From: DATLSM01 sp049585815
Lineage (GTDB): Bacteria; Actinomycetota; Thermoleophilia; Solirubrobacterales; 70-9
Assembly: GCA_049585815.1 (NCBI GenBank)
Contig: JBAVAR010000144.1
Coordinates: forward strand, 22,896 to 86,895
Direction of reading: 5' to 3'
Length of the DNA: 64,000 nucleotides
Part shown: piece by piece, positions 52,409 through 61,080 of the stretch
Layout of the letters: the number at the start of each line of letters is the position of its first letter
How positions within the stretch are numbered: the stretch's first letter is position 1
Notes under the pieces: generated by a model
The model's database searches: none
What the model was told of the DNA's origin: nothing
Seen by the model: the letters and a program-made list of their open reading frames with translations, nothing else
Made by a program: the position numbers and the translations under genes

Positions 52409-54402
52409 GGTCCGGCGGGGGCGAGCGCCGCGTGGCCTCGGTTCAACTCCACCGCGAGCCGCTCGATCATCGCGTCGAGCTCGGGGGCCTCCGATTCCCA
52501 GTCGGCGACCAGCGTGGCGAGGCACTTTTGGCGGGCGGCGAGCAGGCGCTCGCGGACGGCGAGACCGGCAGGGGTGAGCCGCGCCGGCGCCGCCTCGCTG
52601 TCGGTTAAGCCGCGGCCATGCAGGCGCTCCATCCCCTGCTCGAGCAGCGCTCGGTCGGCGGCAGCGGCCGCCTTGGTCCCAGCCGCGGGGATCGTCTCAC
52701 CCTCGGCCCTGCCCAAGAGCCAGACCTCCACCGGTGCCAGCTCGACCTCGGCTTCTGCGATCACGCCCTCGATAAAGCGGCGGGTCCGCTCACGGCCGAC
52801 CAGGCGGCTCAGGGTGCGGGTTATCTCGCGCAGGGAATCGGTGTCCTGGGGCGCGGCGAATGTGTCGCCGAGATCCTGGGTCTCGATCGTCTTGCGCAGG
52901 GGTCGCTCCTCGAGGAACCAGGAGAGCAGGAAGGCGAGCGCGGCCACCGCGGCGGCGATCAGAAAGACGGTGGAAATCGAGTTCGTGAACGATCGCACGT
53001 AGCTCTCGTGTAGGGCCGCGGGTAGCGCCTTCAGCTGGGCCGGATCGATCTGCCCCGAGGAGAGCCCGGCGCTCGCCGGGGAGCTGGCGGGCAGGCTTGA
53101 GGCCAGCTCGCCAGCCAGCCGGTTGGCGAAGATTGCGCCGAGGATCGCCGTGCCGAGGGAGCCACCGATCGAGCGGAAGAGGGTCGCCGAGGAGGTGGCA
53201 ACGCCAAGCTGGGAATAGGGGACGGCGTTTTGCACCGCGAGCACCAGAACCTGCATCACGAAGCCGAGGCCGACCCCGAGCACGAGCATGTAAAGGCCGG
53301 CCTCAAGGCTGCCGGTTCCGGGCTCAAGACGGGAGAGGAGCAGGAGGCCGACGGCGGCAATCGCGGTGCCGAGGATCGGAAAGCGTCGGTAGCGGCCGGT
53401 TTTCGAGATCAGCTGACCGGAGCCGATCGAGGCCGCCAGCAGCCCCACCATCAAGGGAACGAGCTGCAATCCAGACGCGGTCGGGCTGAGGCCGCGGACG
53501 ACCTGCTGAAAGAGCGGTAGGTAGGTGAGGGCGCCAAACAGGGCAAAGCCGACGACGAACCCGATCGCGCTGGTGATGCGAAAGACCGAGTTGCGAAAGA
53601 GCTCGGGTGGCAGGATCGGCTCCACCGCGGTGTGCTCGACCCAGACGAAGGCGATCATCGCCAGCGCCGAGAGGAGTCCAAGTCCAATGATGAACGCAGA
53701 GCCCCAGGCATAGGTGGTGCCGCCCAGGGTCGTCAGCAGGACGAGGGATGCGAGTGAGGTGCCGAGCAGCACGGTTCCCAGGTAGTCGATCCGGTGGGGG
53801 GTGCGCTCGGCCGCGGCCGGCAGGGCAAAGGCCAGGACGACCAGGGCCCCGAGTCCCAGCGGCAGGTTGATGTAGAAGATCCAGCGCCAGCTGGCGTGGG
53901 TGGTGAAGAATCCGCCGATCAGCGGGCCGGCGATGCTGGCGACGCCGAACACCGCTCCAAACAGACCCATGTAGCGGCCGCGTTCGCGCGGCGAGACGAC
54001 ATCGCCGAGGGCGGCCTGGGCACCGACCATCAGCCCGCCGCCACCCAATCCCTGGACCGCGCGGAAGGAGATCAGCTCGGTCATGCTCTGGGCTTGACCA
54101 CAAAGCGCCGAGCCGACCAAGAAAAGGACCAGCGCCCCCTGCAGGACCACCTTGCGTCCGTAGAGGTCGCCCAACTTGCCGTAGAGCGGGGTGACGATGG
54201 TGATCGCCAATAGGTAGGAGGTGACCACCCAGGAGAGGTGGTTTAACCCTCCCAGCTCGCCGACGATCGTCGGCAGCGCGGTGGAGACGATCGTCTGATC
54301 GAGGGCCGCCAGGAGCATCGTCAGCATCAGTGCGCCGATGACGATCCGCACGCGCCGGCGGGGGATGACCTCCACTGGGGGGGACAGAGCCGGCTCCCTC
54401 AC
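52405..54402 (-). CDS. DHA2-type MFS efflux pump fused to a winged-helix-like domain
   Basis: The 665-residue protein begins with a 14-segment MFS transporter. Motifs are LDQTIVSTALPTIVGELGG, SWVVTSYLLAITIVTPLYGKLGDLYGRK and SFRAVQGLGGGGLMVGAQ. The MFS part ends near residue 510 (FLLSWFLEERPLRK). The last 150 residues are soluble and helical with RTRRFIEGVIAEAEVELAP and LTDSEAAPARLTPAGLAVRERLLAARQKCLATLVADW. This looks like a MarR-type winged-helix fold appended to a pump. I know such a fusion in actinobacterial MDR-type MFS proteins. It runs in the same direction as a second MFS gene 45 bases upstream. Confidence 0.9.
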   Translation of the reverse strand: MREPALSPPVEVIPRRRVRIVIGALMLTMLLAALDQTIVSTALPTIVGELGGLNHLSWVVTSYLLAITIVTPLYGKLGDLYGRKVVLQGALVLFLVGSALCGQAQSMTELISFRAVQGLGGGGLMVGAQAALGDVVSPRERGRYMGLFGAVFGVASIAGPLIGGFFTTHASWRWIFYINLPLGLGALVVLAFALPAAAERTPHRIDYLGTVLLGTSLASLVLLTTLGGTTYAWGSAFIIGLGLLSALAMIAFVWVEHTAVEPILPPELFRNSVFRITSAIGFVVGFALFGALTYLPLFQQVVRGLSPTASGLQLVPLMVGLLAASIGSGQLISKTGRYRRFPILGTAIAAVGLLLLSRLEPGTGSLEAGLYMLVLGVGLGFVMQVLVLAVQNAVPYSQLGVATSSATLFRSIGGSLGTAILGAIFANRLAGELASSLPASSPASAGLSSGQIDPAQLKALPAALHESYVRSFTNSISTVFLIAAAVAALAFLLSWFLEERPLRKTIETQDLGDTFAAPQDTDSLREITRTLSRLVGRERTRRFIEGVIAEAEVELAPVEVWLLGRAEGETIPAAGTKAAAAADRALLEQGMERLHGRGLTDSEAAPARLTPAGLAVRERLLAARQKCLATLVADWESEAPELDAMIERLAVELNRGHAALAPAGP

Positions 54403-54447
54403 CCCGCCAAGGCTAGCGGCGTGCTCGCCGGAACCCGGGGGGATAGC

Positions 54448-55884
54448 TCAGGCCTGGGCTCCCTCGAGCGCTGCCTCGGGCGAGGGCTCGGAGGCCTTTG
54501 GGCTGCCGAGCGCGCTTGGCACCATGAGGCCCGCCAGGAAGCAGAGGACGAGGAAACCGGTGGCCATCAGAAAGGTCTCGGTGAAGCCGGTCACGGTGGG
54601 CAGGCCGTTGGCGGTGTTGGCGGCGATGAAGGTCGCAGAGAGCTGGCCGCCGAGGGCGCCGCCGAGGGTTCGCATCACGGTGTTCATGCCGCTGGCGACC
54701 CCGGTCTGCTGGCTCGGAACCGCCTGCACGATCAGGTTACCGAGCGCCGCGAAGGCGAGTCCGATGCCAACTCCGAGCAGGGCGGCGGCGCTCAGAAGCT
54801 GCCATGGTTCGCTGTGGGCTAGGGCCAGGAGTGCGAAAGAGGCGGTGGAGAAGAGCGTCCCGCCCAGCAGCGCTGCACGCGAGCCGAACCTCGCCGAGAT
54901 CGCACCAGCCCTGAGGCCAAGGATCGTCATTCCGATCGTGGCCGGCAGCAGGTAGAGGCCCGAGACGACGACGGAGGCGCCGAATCCAAAGCCGGTGCTT
55001 CTCGGCAGCTGGGCGAACTGGGGAAAGACGATGAAGGAGGCATAGAGACCGGCTCCGAGCAAAAAGGCGGCGGCGTTGGTGGTCCAGACGCCGCGCACGC
55101 GCATCATCGCCATGTCGATCAGCGGGGTTTTGCTGCGCACCTCCACCATGATCCAGGCCGTGATGAAGGTGGCGCCGAGGGCAAAGAGCCCGATGGTCTT
55201 CGGCGATCCCCACCCCCATTCGGTCGTCTGGCTGACCGCGAGTAGCGCCAGGGAGATGCCGATACTCATCAGGGCCCCCGCCAGCCAGTTGATGCGGCCG
55301 GGTGTGCGCACCGGCGATTCGGGCACCAGGCGCCAGGTGGCGATCGCCGAGGCGAGCACCAAGACGAGCGGAATCCAAAAGAGCCAGTGGTAGTTCAGGT
55401 GCTCGACGATCAGCCCGGAGAGGACGATCCCGATGCCGCCGCCGACCCCAAGGATCGCCGAGAGCAGGCCGATTCCGCCGGCCACCTTCTCGGCGGGAAA
55501 CTCATCGCGCACGATGCCGAAAGCGAGCGGGAAGATTCCCCCAGCCACCCCCTGCAGAACTCTCGCCGCGATCAGTGGGATAAGCGCGCTCGATACCGCC
55601 CCCAAGAGGGTGCCGAGCGCGAGTACGACCAGGGTCCAGAGCAAAAGCCGCTCCTTGCCGTACATGTCACCGAGGCGGCCGATGATCGCGGTTCCAACCG
55701 AGGCGGCGAGCAGGTAGCCGGTGAGCAGCCAGGTGATGCCGGTCTCAGTGGTATGGAGCTCGTGCTCCATGGTCGGCAACGCCGGTACAACCAGCGAGCT
55801 CAGCATCGCGTAGGCCAGCCCGCCCAAGGCGAGCACGGCCAGTGTCACGTTCGGGTGGGTTCGGTCTGCGCTCTCAGAGGCCAT
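54448..55884 (-). CDS. DHA2-type MFS efflux pump
   Basis: I use the ATG at 55884 (MASESADRTHPNVTLAVLALGG); an upstream start would add 21 residues before the first helix. The 478-residue protein has 14 predicted segments and the DHA2 motif set: SSLVVPALPTMEHEL, TWLLTGYLLAASVGTAIIGRLGDMYGKE, ARVLQGVAGGIFPLAFG. It is a multidrug pump by family. The downstream fused pump is on the same strand, so both are likely one operon. The 3' neighbour starts its SRPBCC gene 67 bases away on the other strand. Confidence 0.93.
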   Translation of the reverse strand: MASESADRTHPNVTLAVLALGGLAYAMLSSLVVPALPTMEHELHTTETGITWLLTGYLLAASVGTAIIGRLGDMYGKERLLLWTLVVLALGTLLGAVSSALIPLIAARVLQGVAGGIFPLAFGIVRDEFPAEKVAGGIGLLSAILGVGGGIGIVLSGLIVEHLNYHWLFWIPLVLVLASAIATWRLVPESPVRTPGRINWLAGALMSIGISLALLAVSQTTEWGWGSPKTIGLFALGATFITAWIMVEVRSKTPLIDMAMMRVRGVWTTNAAAFLLGAGLYASFIVFPQFAQLPRSTGFGFGASVVVSGLYLLPATIGMTILGLRAGAISARFGSRAALLGGTLFSTASFALLALAHSEPWQLLSAAALLGVGIGLAFAALGNLIVQAVPSQQTGVASGMNTVMRTLGGALGGQLSATFIAANTANGLPTVTGFTETFLMATGFLVLCFLAGLMVPSALGSPKASEPSPEAALEGAQA

Positions 55885-55950
55885 CTGGCGGGTGGGTGAG
55901 GCCCATCGGGAAGGGAGATACGGTAGCGATGCCGGTAGGCTCGCCAACAG

Positions 55951-56436
55951 GTGCGGCGAGCATGGTTCAACTGTCAGCCGGTCGAGGCGACCTTCTTTGA
56001 GGCGGCGCCGGTGAGGCTGCGCGCGAGGTTTGAGGTTGGGCTACCGGCGGCGGAGGTCTGGGGCGAGCTGACAAGCGATGACGCGCTCTCCTGGTGTCGG
56101 ATCCTCCAGCAGGTCAGCTGGACTTCCCCTCGCCCGTTCGGCGTCGGCACGACGAGGTCGGTGAATGCGCTCTGGGGGACCAACCTGCTCGAGGAGCACT
56201 ACTTTCTCTGGGAGGAGGGACGCCGTCACTCCTTCTACGTGATCCGCTCCACCGCGCCGCTATTTCGCAGCCTTGCCGAGGACTACCTGGTCGAGGCGAC
56301 CTCGGAAGGTTCGTGCCGTTTCACCTGGACGATCGCCCTTGAGCCGAAACCGGCCGCCAGTCCGGCGACACCATTGAACAGATTGCTGCTCAGGTCGCTC
56401 TTCACCGACACCGCCCGGCATTACGGGCTCAGCTGA
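55951..56436 (+). CDS. SRPBCC/START-like protein
   Basis: The GTG start gives a 161-residue protein with a fold seen in polyketide cyclases and START-like proteins: VRLRARFEVGLPAAEVWGELTSDDALSWCRIL, GVGTTRSVNALWGTNLLEEHYFLWEEGRR and SCRFTWTIALEP. It binds a hydrophobic ligand in its cavity. It is divergent from the MFS pumps, so it could sense or handle the same lipophilic compounds; this is an inference. Confidence 0.82.
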   Translation: MRRAWFNCQPVEATFFEAAPVRLRARFEVGLPAAEVWGELTSDDALSWCRILQQVSWTSPRPFGVGTTRSVNALWGTNLLEEHYFLWEEGRRHSFYVIRSTAPLFRSLAEDYLVEATSEGSCRFTWTIALEPKPAASPATPLNRLLLRSLFTDTARHYGLS

Positions 56437-56458
56437 GCCCGCTCGCCAAATTCCACTC

Positions 56459-58036
56459 TCAATCGGCGGCTGCCTGGAGGCGCTCGTGGACAAAGCGGAC
56501 CACCGCCGCTCCCTCACCGACCGCGGTCGCGCAGCGCTTGATCGACCCAGCCCGCGAATCTCCGGCGGCGTAGACCCCGGCAACGCTGGTTTCGAGCAGG
56601 CCATCGGCGCCCGCCTCGGGGCCGGTGAGGAGGAACCCGTTGCCATCTCGCGAGAGGACCCCATCAAGCCAATCGGTGCACGGCGAGGCGCCGAGGAAGA
56701 GGAAGAGGAACGAGAGTGGCATCGCGGTGCCGTCGACGAGCGTCACCGACTCCAGCCGACCCTCGCTGCCGTGCAGGGCGCTCACTTCACTGCGGTCGCG
56801 AACCGCGACGCCGTAGCGGTCGAGCTCTTCGATCAGGTATTGAGACATCGTCTCGCGCAGGTCTGCGCGGCGGTGCAGGAGGGTGACGAGCGCCCCACCC
56901 CGCGAGAGCCAGACGGCTGCCTGGGCGGCGGAGTTACCGCCGCCAACCACCCCGACCCTCTGCGCACCGCAGAGCTGGGCCTCCGGCGGGCCGGCTGCGT
57001 AGAAAACGCTGATCCCCTCGTAGCGATCGAGGTCAGCCACGGGAAGGCGCCGGTATTCGGCGCCGGTGGCGAGCAGCACCGCCCGGGCGGCGATCTCATT
57101 TCCCTCATCCAGCTTGACCACGTGTCGGTCCTCTCCGGGTTCGAGCGAGCGGGCGCGGTAGGGCGTCGCGGTGCGGGCGCCGAACTTCCGCGCCTGCGCG
57201 ATCGCGCGGCTGGTCAGCTCGGTGCCGCTGATGCCCGCCGGAAAGCCAAGGTAGTTCTCGATCCTGCGCGAGCTGCCGGCCTGGCCGCCCAGAACCGTGC
57301 TCTCGACCACAAGCGTGTCGAGGCCCTCCGAGGCGCCGTAGACCGCGGCGCCGAGCCCAGCCGGACCGCCGCCGAGGACCAGCAGATCCACTTCCTCGCG
57401 CGCGCCAAGCTCCAGCCCAATCCCCAGTGCCCGCGAGAGCTCACCGTTGCTCGGCCGCCGCAGTTCCCCCCCGCCGGGCAGGCGAACCAGCGGGATTTCC
57501 TCCGCATCGAGCCCGTCGAGGAGGGCGGCGGCTTCCTCGCTCTCTTCGGGGGTGAGCCAGGTGTTGGGCAGCCGCAATCGCCTGGCGAACTCGAGCAGGC
57601 GACGGGTGTCCGCGGACTCCGGCGGGCCGACGATCTCGATGCCGATTCCATCGCGCTGCTGGAGGAGTTCGCGTCGCTCGACGAAGGCAGAGAGGAGCAG
57701 ATCAGAGAGCGAGCCATCCTCGAAGAGGAGCCTCCTGAGGACGTCGCGATCGACCGCGATATAGCGCATTGGCTCGGTCACAACTGCCCTGAGGAAGACG
57801 GTCTGGCCGGAGAGCAGATTCATCTCCCCGAGAAAGCCCGAGGCCCCGTGGCGGATGATCTCGCTTCCGCCGGCATCGGTCACCGCGACCTCGCCCTCGA
57901 TGATCGCGACGAACGGGTAGCTCGCATCGCCGATGTCAAAGAGCGTCTCCCCGACCACGGCGGTCCTCTCCTCGCCGTATGCGGCGAGCGTCGCAAGCTG
58001 GGAGGTCGATAGCACTCGACTTGCTGGGGCGGGCAC
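56459..58036 (-). CDS. Cyclic-nucleotide-binding domain fused to a TrxB-like FAD oxidoreductase
   Basis: The 525-residue protein has a Crp-type cyclic-nucleotide-binding domain at residues about 10-120 (VAIIEGEVAVTDAGG, GASGFLGEMNLLSGQ). A linker with a thioredoxin-like pattern follows. From residue about 215 it has a thioredoxin-reductase-like fold: DLLVLGGGPAGLGAAVYGA (FAD), VVGGGNSAAQAA (NADPH) and the C-terminal VAGVYAAGDSRAGSIKRCATAVGEGA. The redox CxxC seen in TrxB is missing: the position reads FYAAGPPEAQLCG, with one Cys. So it should oxidise NADPH but not reduce thioredoxin. Such fusions are known in actinobacteria and their partner is unsettled. Confidence 0.88.
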   Translation of the reverse strand: MPAPASRVLSTSQLATLAAYGEERTAVVGETLFDIGDASYPFVAIIEGEVAVTDAGGSEIIRHGASGFLGEMNLLSGQTVFLRAVVTEPMRYIAVDRDVLRRLLFEDGSLSDLLLSAFVERRELLQQRDGIGIEIVGPPESADTRRLLEFARRLRLPNTWLTPEESEEAAALLDGLDAEEIPLVRLPGGGELRRPSNGELSRALGIGLELGAREEVDLLVLGGGPAGLGAAVYGASEGLDTLVVESTVLGGQAGSSRRIENYLGFPAGISGTELTSRAIAQARKFGARTATPYRARSLEPGEDRHVVKLDEGNEIAARAVLLATGAEYRRLPVADLDRYEGISVFYAAGPPEAQLCGAQRVGVVGGGNSAAQAAVWLSRGGALVTLLHRRADLRETMSQYLIEELDRYGVAVRDRSEVSALHGSEGRLESVTLVDGTAMPLSFLFLFLGASPCTDWLDGVLSRDGNGFLLTGPEAGADGLLETSVAGVYAAGDSRAGSIKRCATAVGEGAAVVRFVHERLQAAAD

Positions 58037-58080
58037 CCAATCAGCCTAAAGATCCGCTGCCTTAATGAAAAGCTAGGGCC

Positions 58081-59967
58081 GTGATCCTCCCCTGGGCTCG
58101 ATCCTCTTTCAGCGGCCGGACCGCCTGGGCCCGCAGCCTGGAGGCGCCGCTGCGTGAATTCCTCACCACCGAGACCGGCAGCGCGGTGGTGTTGCTCGCT
58201 GCCGCGGTGGCGGCCCTGGCCTGGGCCAACGTCGATCTCTCAACCTATGAGGGCGTCTGGAGCACCAGGCTATCCGTCCACATCGGGGGTGCCGGCATCT
58301 CCCAGGACCTTCGCGCCTGGGTCAACAGCGGGCTGATGACCTTCTTTTTCTTCGTCGTCGGGCTCGAGGTCCGCCGCGAGTTCGATGTCGGCGAGCTGCG
58401 CGAGCGCCGCCGTTTGGCGCTGCCGGTGCTGGCTGGCCTCGGAGGAATGGTCGTTCCAATCGCGATCTATCTGGCAATCAACGGGGGGGAGAGCTCGGCT
58501 CACGGCTGGGGTGTGGCGATGTCCACCGATACCGCCTTCGCCCTGGGCATGCTGGCGTTGGTCGGGCCGCGCTTTCCCGATCGCTTGCGCGGCTTCATGC
58601 TGACGGTCGTCGTCGTCGATGACGTCCTCGCGCTGCTGGTCATCGCCTTCGCCTACAGCGGAGCGGTTGATCTCGGCCCGCTGTTGATCGCCGCCGGAAT
58701 CTTCAGCCTCTTCCTCGTGGTCCATGCCGCGGGCGTCCGCCACGGTTTTGTCTATTTCCTGCTCGCCGTGGTGGCCTGGGTGGCGCTCTTTGAATCGGGG
58801 GTGGATCCGGTCGTCTTGGGCCTCGCAATTGGTCTGATCACCTGGGCCTCTCCGGCGAGTCGCAGCGAGCTGGAGCAGGCGACCGACCTCTTCCGTCGCT
58901 TTCGCGAGCAACCGACGCCGGAGCTGGCCCGCTCTGCCCGCGTCGGGCTGCGGGCCGCGGTCTCGCCGAATGCGCGTCTGCTGAGCCTGTATCACCCGTG
59001 GACCAGCTACGTAATCGTTCCGCTGTTTGCGCTTGCCAACGTCGGCATCGCGATCAATGAGAGCTTCCTCTCGCGCGCTTACTCCTCGCCGATCACCCTG
59101 GGGATTATTTTCGCCTACGTCATTGGCAAGCCGGTTGGGGTCACGGGCGTCTCCTGGCTGGTCACGAAGGTGAGCGGCGGCAGGCTCAGACCCCCGGTCG
59201 GTTGGGCTGCAACTGCGGGCGGTGGCGCGATTGCCGGTATCGGCTTTACCGTCTCGCTGCTGATCGCCTCCCTCGCCTTTCACGGTGTTGAGCTGGAGGA
59301 GGCAAAGCTCGGTGTATTGAGCGCGGCGATTGGCGCCTCGGTCCTGACCTGGCTGGTCTTCCGAGCCACCGCCCGGCTTCCCAGGCGGACTCGCCTGCGT
59401 GCCCTACTGGGTACCTCTGAGGCCCCGGTCGACCTGGCAATACCGGTCAACCCCGAGCGCGACCACCTGCGCGGACCCGCCGAGGCCGCGGTGACCGTTG
59501 TCGAGTACGGGGACTTCGAGTGCCCATACTGCGGTAAGGCCGAGCCGATTGTCCGCGAGCTGCTGGCCGATTTTGGCGACGTCCGCTATGTCTGGCGCCA
59601 CCTGCCCCTCCAAGATGTCCATCCCAATGCCCAACTCGCAGCGGAAGCCTCGGAGGCCGCGGCGGTCCGCGGAGTTTTCTGGGAGCTGCACGACATGCTT
59701 CTCGAACACCAGGGCGAGCTCAGGTTTAGGGACATCATCGGTTATGCAGATCGGCTGAGCCTCGATCTCGATCGCTTCCAGGAGGAGCTGCAGCATGGGA
59801 CCCATGCGCCGCGGGTGGAGGAGGACGTCGATTCGGCTGATATGAGCGGCGTCACCGGTACCCCGACCTTCTTCATCAACGAACGGCGCCACGACGGGGC
59901 ATACGACATCGAGACCCTTTCGGCCACGGTGAGGGCGGCGGGAGCTCGATCTGTGGTCGCCTCCTAA
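58081..59967 (+). CDS. NhaA sodium/proton antiporter fused to a DsbA-like domain
   Basis: The GTG start gives a 628-residue protein. Residues about 20-430 are NhaA with 12 segments: FFFFVVGLEVRREF, MSTDTAFALGMLALVGP, VVVDDVLALLVIAFAY (the Asp pair that binds sodium) and GGGAIAGIGFTVSLLIASLAF. The C-terminal 170 residues are a DsbA/thioredoxin-like domain: VVEYGDFECPYCGKAEPIVREL with the CPYC active site at residues 481-484, and TGTPTFFINERRHDGAYD. It exchanges sodium for protons and may couple thiol redox state to the pump. Such fusions are known in actinobacteria. Confidence 0.93.
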   Translation: MILPWARSSFSGRTAWARSLEAPLREFLTTETGSAVVLLAAAVAALAWANVDLSTYEGVWSTRLSVHIGGAGISQDLRAWVNSGLMTFFFFVVGLEVRREFDVGELRERRRLALPVLAGLGGMVVPIAIYLAINGGESSAHGWGVAMSTDTAFALGMLALVGPRFPDRLRGFMLTVVVVDDVLALLVIAFAYSGAVDLGPLLIAAGIFSLFLVVHAAGVRHGFVYFLLAVVAWVALFESGVDPVVLGLAIGLITWASPASRSELEQATDLFRRFREQPTPELARSARVGLRAAVSPNARLLSLYHPWTSYVIVPLFALANVGIAINESFLSRAYSSPITLGIIFAYVIGKPVGVTGVSWLVTKVSGGRLRPPVGWAATAGGGAIAGIGFTVSLLIASLAFHGVELEEAKLGVLSAAIGASVLTWLVFRATARLPRRTRLRALLGTSEAPVDLAIPVNPERDHLRGPAEAAVTVVEYGDFECPYCGKAEPIVRELLADFGDVRYVWRHLPLQDVHPNAQLAAEASEAAAVRGVFWELHDMLLEHQGELRFRDIIGYADRLSLDLDRFQEELQHGTHAPRVEEDVDSADMSGVTGTPTFFINERRHDGAYDIETLSATVRAAGARSVVAS

Positions 59968-59993
59968 CCGGGAGCCAGGCCAGTCGGCGCGAG

Positions 59994-60064
59994 AGCGGCG
60001 GACGGGAATCGAACCCGCATCATCGCCTTGGAAGGGCGAGGCTCTACCGTTGAGCTACCACCGC
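59994..60064 (-). tRNA. tRNA-Gly (TCC)
   Basis: On the minus strand the acceptor arms are GCGGTGG and CCGCCGC (one T-G pair). The anticodon stem is TCGCC/GGCGA with loop CTTCCAA (anticodon TCC), and the T arm is GCGGGTTCGATTCCCGT. The discriminator base is T. The CCA end is not encoded. It lies 46 bases from tRNA-Pro, facing the other way. Confidence 0.96.
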
Positions 60065-60110
60065 GCGGACGGACAGTCTGCCGTCAATCCGGCAGAATGC
60101 AAGTCGACCA

Positions 60111-60184
60111 CGGGGCGTGGCGCAGTCTGGTAGCGCACTCGGCTGGGGGCCGAGCGGTCGCAGGTTCAAATCCTGCCGCCCCGA
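60111..60184 (+). tRNA. tRNA-Pro (GGG)
   Basis: The acceptor arms are CGGGGCG and CGCCCCG. The anticodon stem is CTCGG/CCGAG with loop CTGGGGG, so the anticodon is GGG. The T arm is CAGGTTCAAATCCTG and the discriminator base is A. A hairpin-like CCGCTTCGGAAGCGG follows at about 60198-60212. The 3' half is repeated with changes at 60776. Confidence 0.96.
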
Positions 60185-60301
60185 TAAACCGGAAGGCCGC
60201 TTCGGAAGCGGGTTTCCGCCCTTGAGAGGAGGCGGGTTGGTTGTTCCTTTGAGGCTCGTGGTACCGCCTTTGGTACCAAATCCGCTTGGCAACGCCCGCT
60301 C

Positions 60302-60634
60302 ATGGATATGCCGACGCCCCTGATCGAGTTCCCCGCCGATGACCCAGAGCGCGCCCTGCGCTTCTGGCGCGGACTGCTCGGCGTCGAGTTGCTGCCGCGC
60401 GGAGCCGGCGCGGGAGCGGGCTGGGAGGCCACCAAAGACGGCCTGCGGCTTGGCGTTCACGCGCGGGGTACCGGGCCGGGGGACACCGGCTCACTCCCCT
60501 ACTTCATGGTCGACGATATGGCGAGGTCGCTTGAGAGGGTCCGCGAGCTGGGTGGTTCGATTATCCACCCGGGAGAGCGTTGGACGATTTGCCGCGACTC
60601 GGAGGGGAGCCCGTTTGCGCTGGCCGCTGAGTGA
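60302..60634 (+). CDS. VOC-family (glyoxalase-like) protein
   Basis: The 110-residue protein fits one VOC module: LIEFPADDPERALRFWRGLLGVELLPRG, LPYFMVDDMARSLERVRELGGSIIHPGERW and DSEGSPFALAAE. Metal ligands normally found at the start (His) and end (Glu) are replaced or partial: the first is Glu or absent, the last pair is FALAAE. It may be a binding protein and not an enzyme. It is just after tRNA-Pro. Confidence 0.85.
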   Translation: MDMPTPLIEFPADDPERALRFWRGLLGVELLPRGAGAGAGWEATKDGLRLGVHARGTGPGDTGSLPYFMVDDMARSLERVRELGGSIIHPGERWTICRDSEGSPFALAAE

Positions 60635-60775
60635 CTCGCCTCCGCGTGATTGTCGGCGGGTTGCCGCATACCTCCGGTCAAGACCGGGCCACGCGGAAGC
60701 AAGAGCCCAGACGGCTGGATGGCCAATCGATGTGTGCCGGTGCGTCCCTTCGTCCAGCACTCCCTCGCTCGAGGT
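60635..60775. other. Intergenic, no gene supported
   Basis: No gene is seen between the VOC gene and the tRNA-Pro copy. No 5' half of a tRNA is visible here. Confidence 0.45.
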
Positions 60776-60809
60776 TGAGCGGTCGCTGGTTCAAATCCAG
60801 TCGCCTCGA
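60776..60809 (+). repeat. Diverged copy of the 3' half of tRNA-Pro
   Basis: Aligned base for base, 29 of 34 positions equal 60151-60184. The T-stem change is compensated: CAGG...CCTG becomes CTGG...CCAG, so the stem still pairs. The region after it (60816-60837) also resembles the 22 bases at 60191-60212, at 18 of 22 positions. No 5' half is present. Confidence 0.8.
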
Positions 60810-61051
60810 TTTGATTGGAAGCCGCCTTCAGAAGCGGGCCATCTTCCCCGAGGAGTTTGATTTGTCCTGGCATGGTCGATCTAGCCCGAATCTTGCAGCA
60901 AGCCCAAAGAAGTAAATCCGCGAGGCCACTGGTGGCGTAACAGTCATGGTGTGAGTAGCTGAGGTGGCGCTCACCCGTAATCGCGCCGATGCGGCAGGTC
61001 AGGCGTCGATTACGGGCAGGCTTCGCGGGGCGCCAGGCGCCGGAGGGGCTT
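60810..61051. other. Intergenic, with an inverted repeat before the IS
   Basis: No gene is seen. CCCGTAATCG (60974-60983) and its exact inverse (61007-61016) form a 10-base stem with a 23-base loop, just outside the candidate left end of the insertion sequence. Confidence 0.5.
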
Positions 61052-61080
61052 GTCGAGGTTGGGCGGGGCGGGGAGGCGCG

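Noticed and set aside
56486..58012. Long plus-strand open frame opposite the TrxB-like fusion gene
   Set aside because: The composition is that of a shadow frame; the minus-strand gene has clear FAD, NADPH and cNMP motifs.
58270..59283. Minus-strand open frame opposite NhaA
   Set aside because: It is rich in Asp, Gly, Gln and Arg and has no domain; NhaA is well supported on the plus strand.
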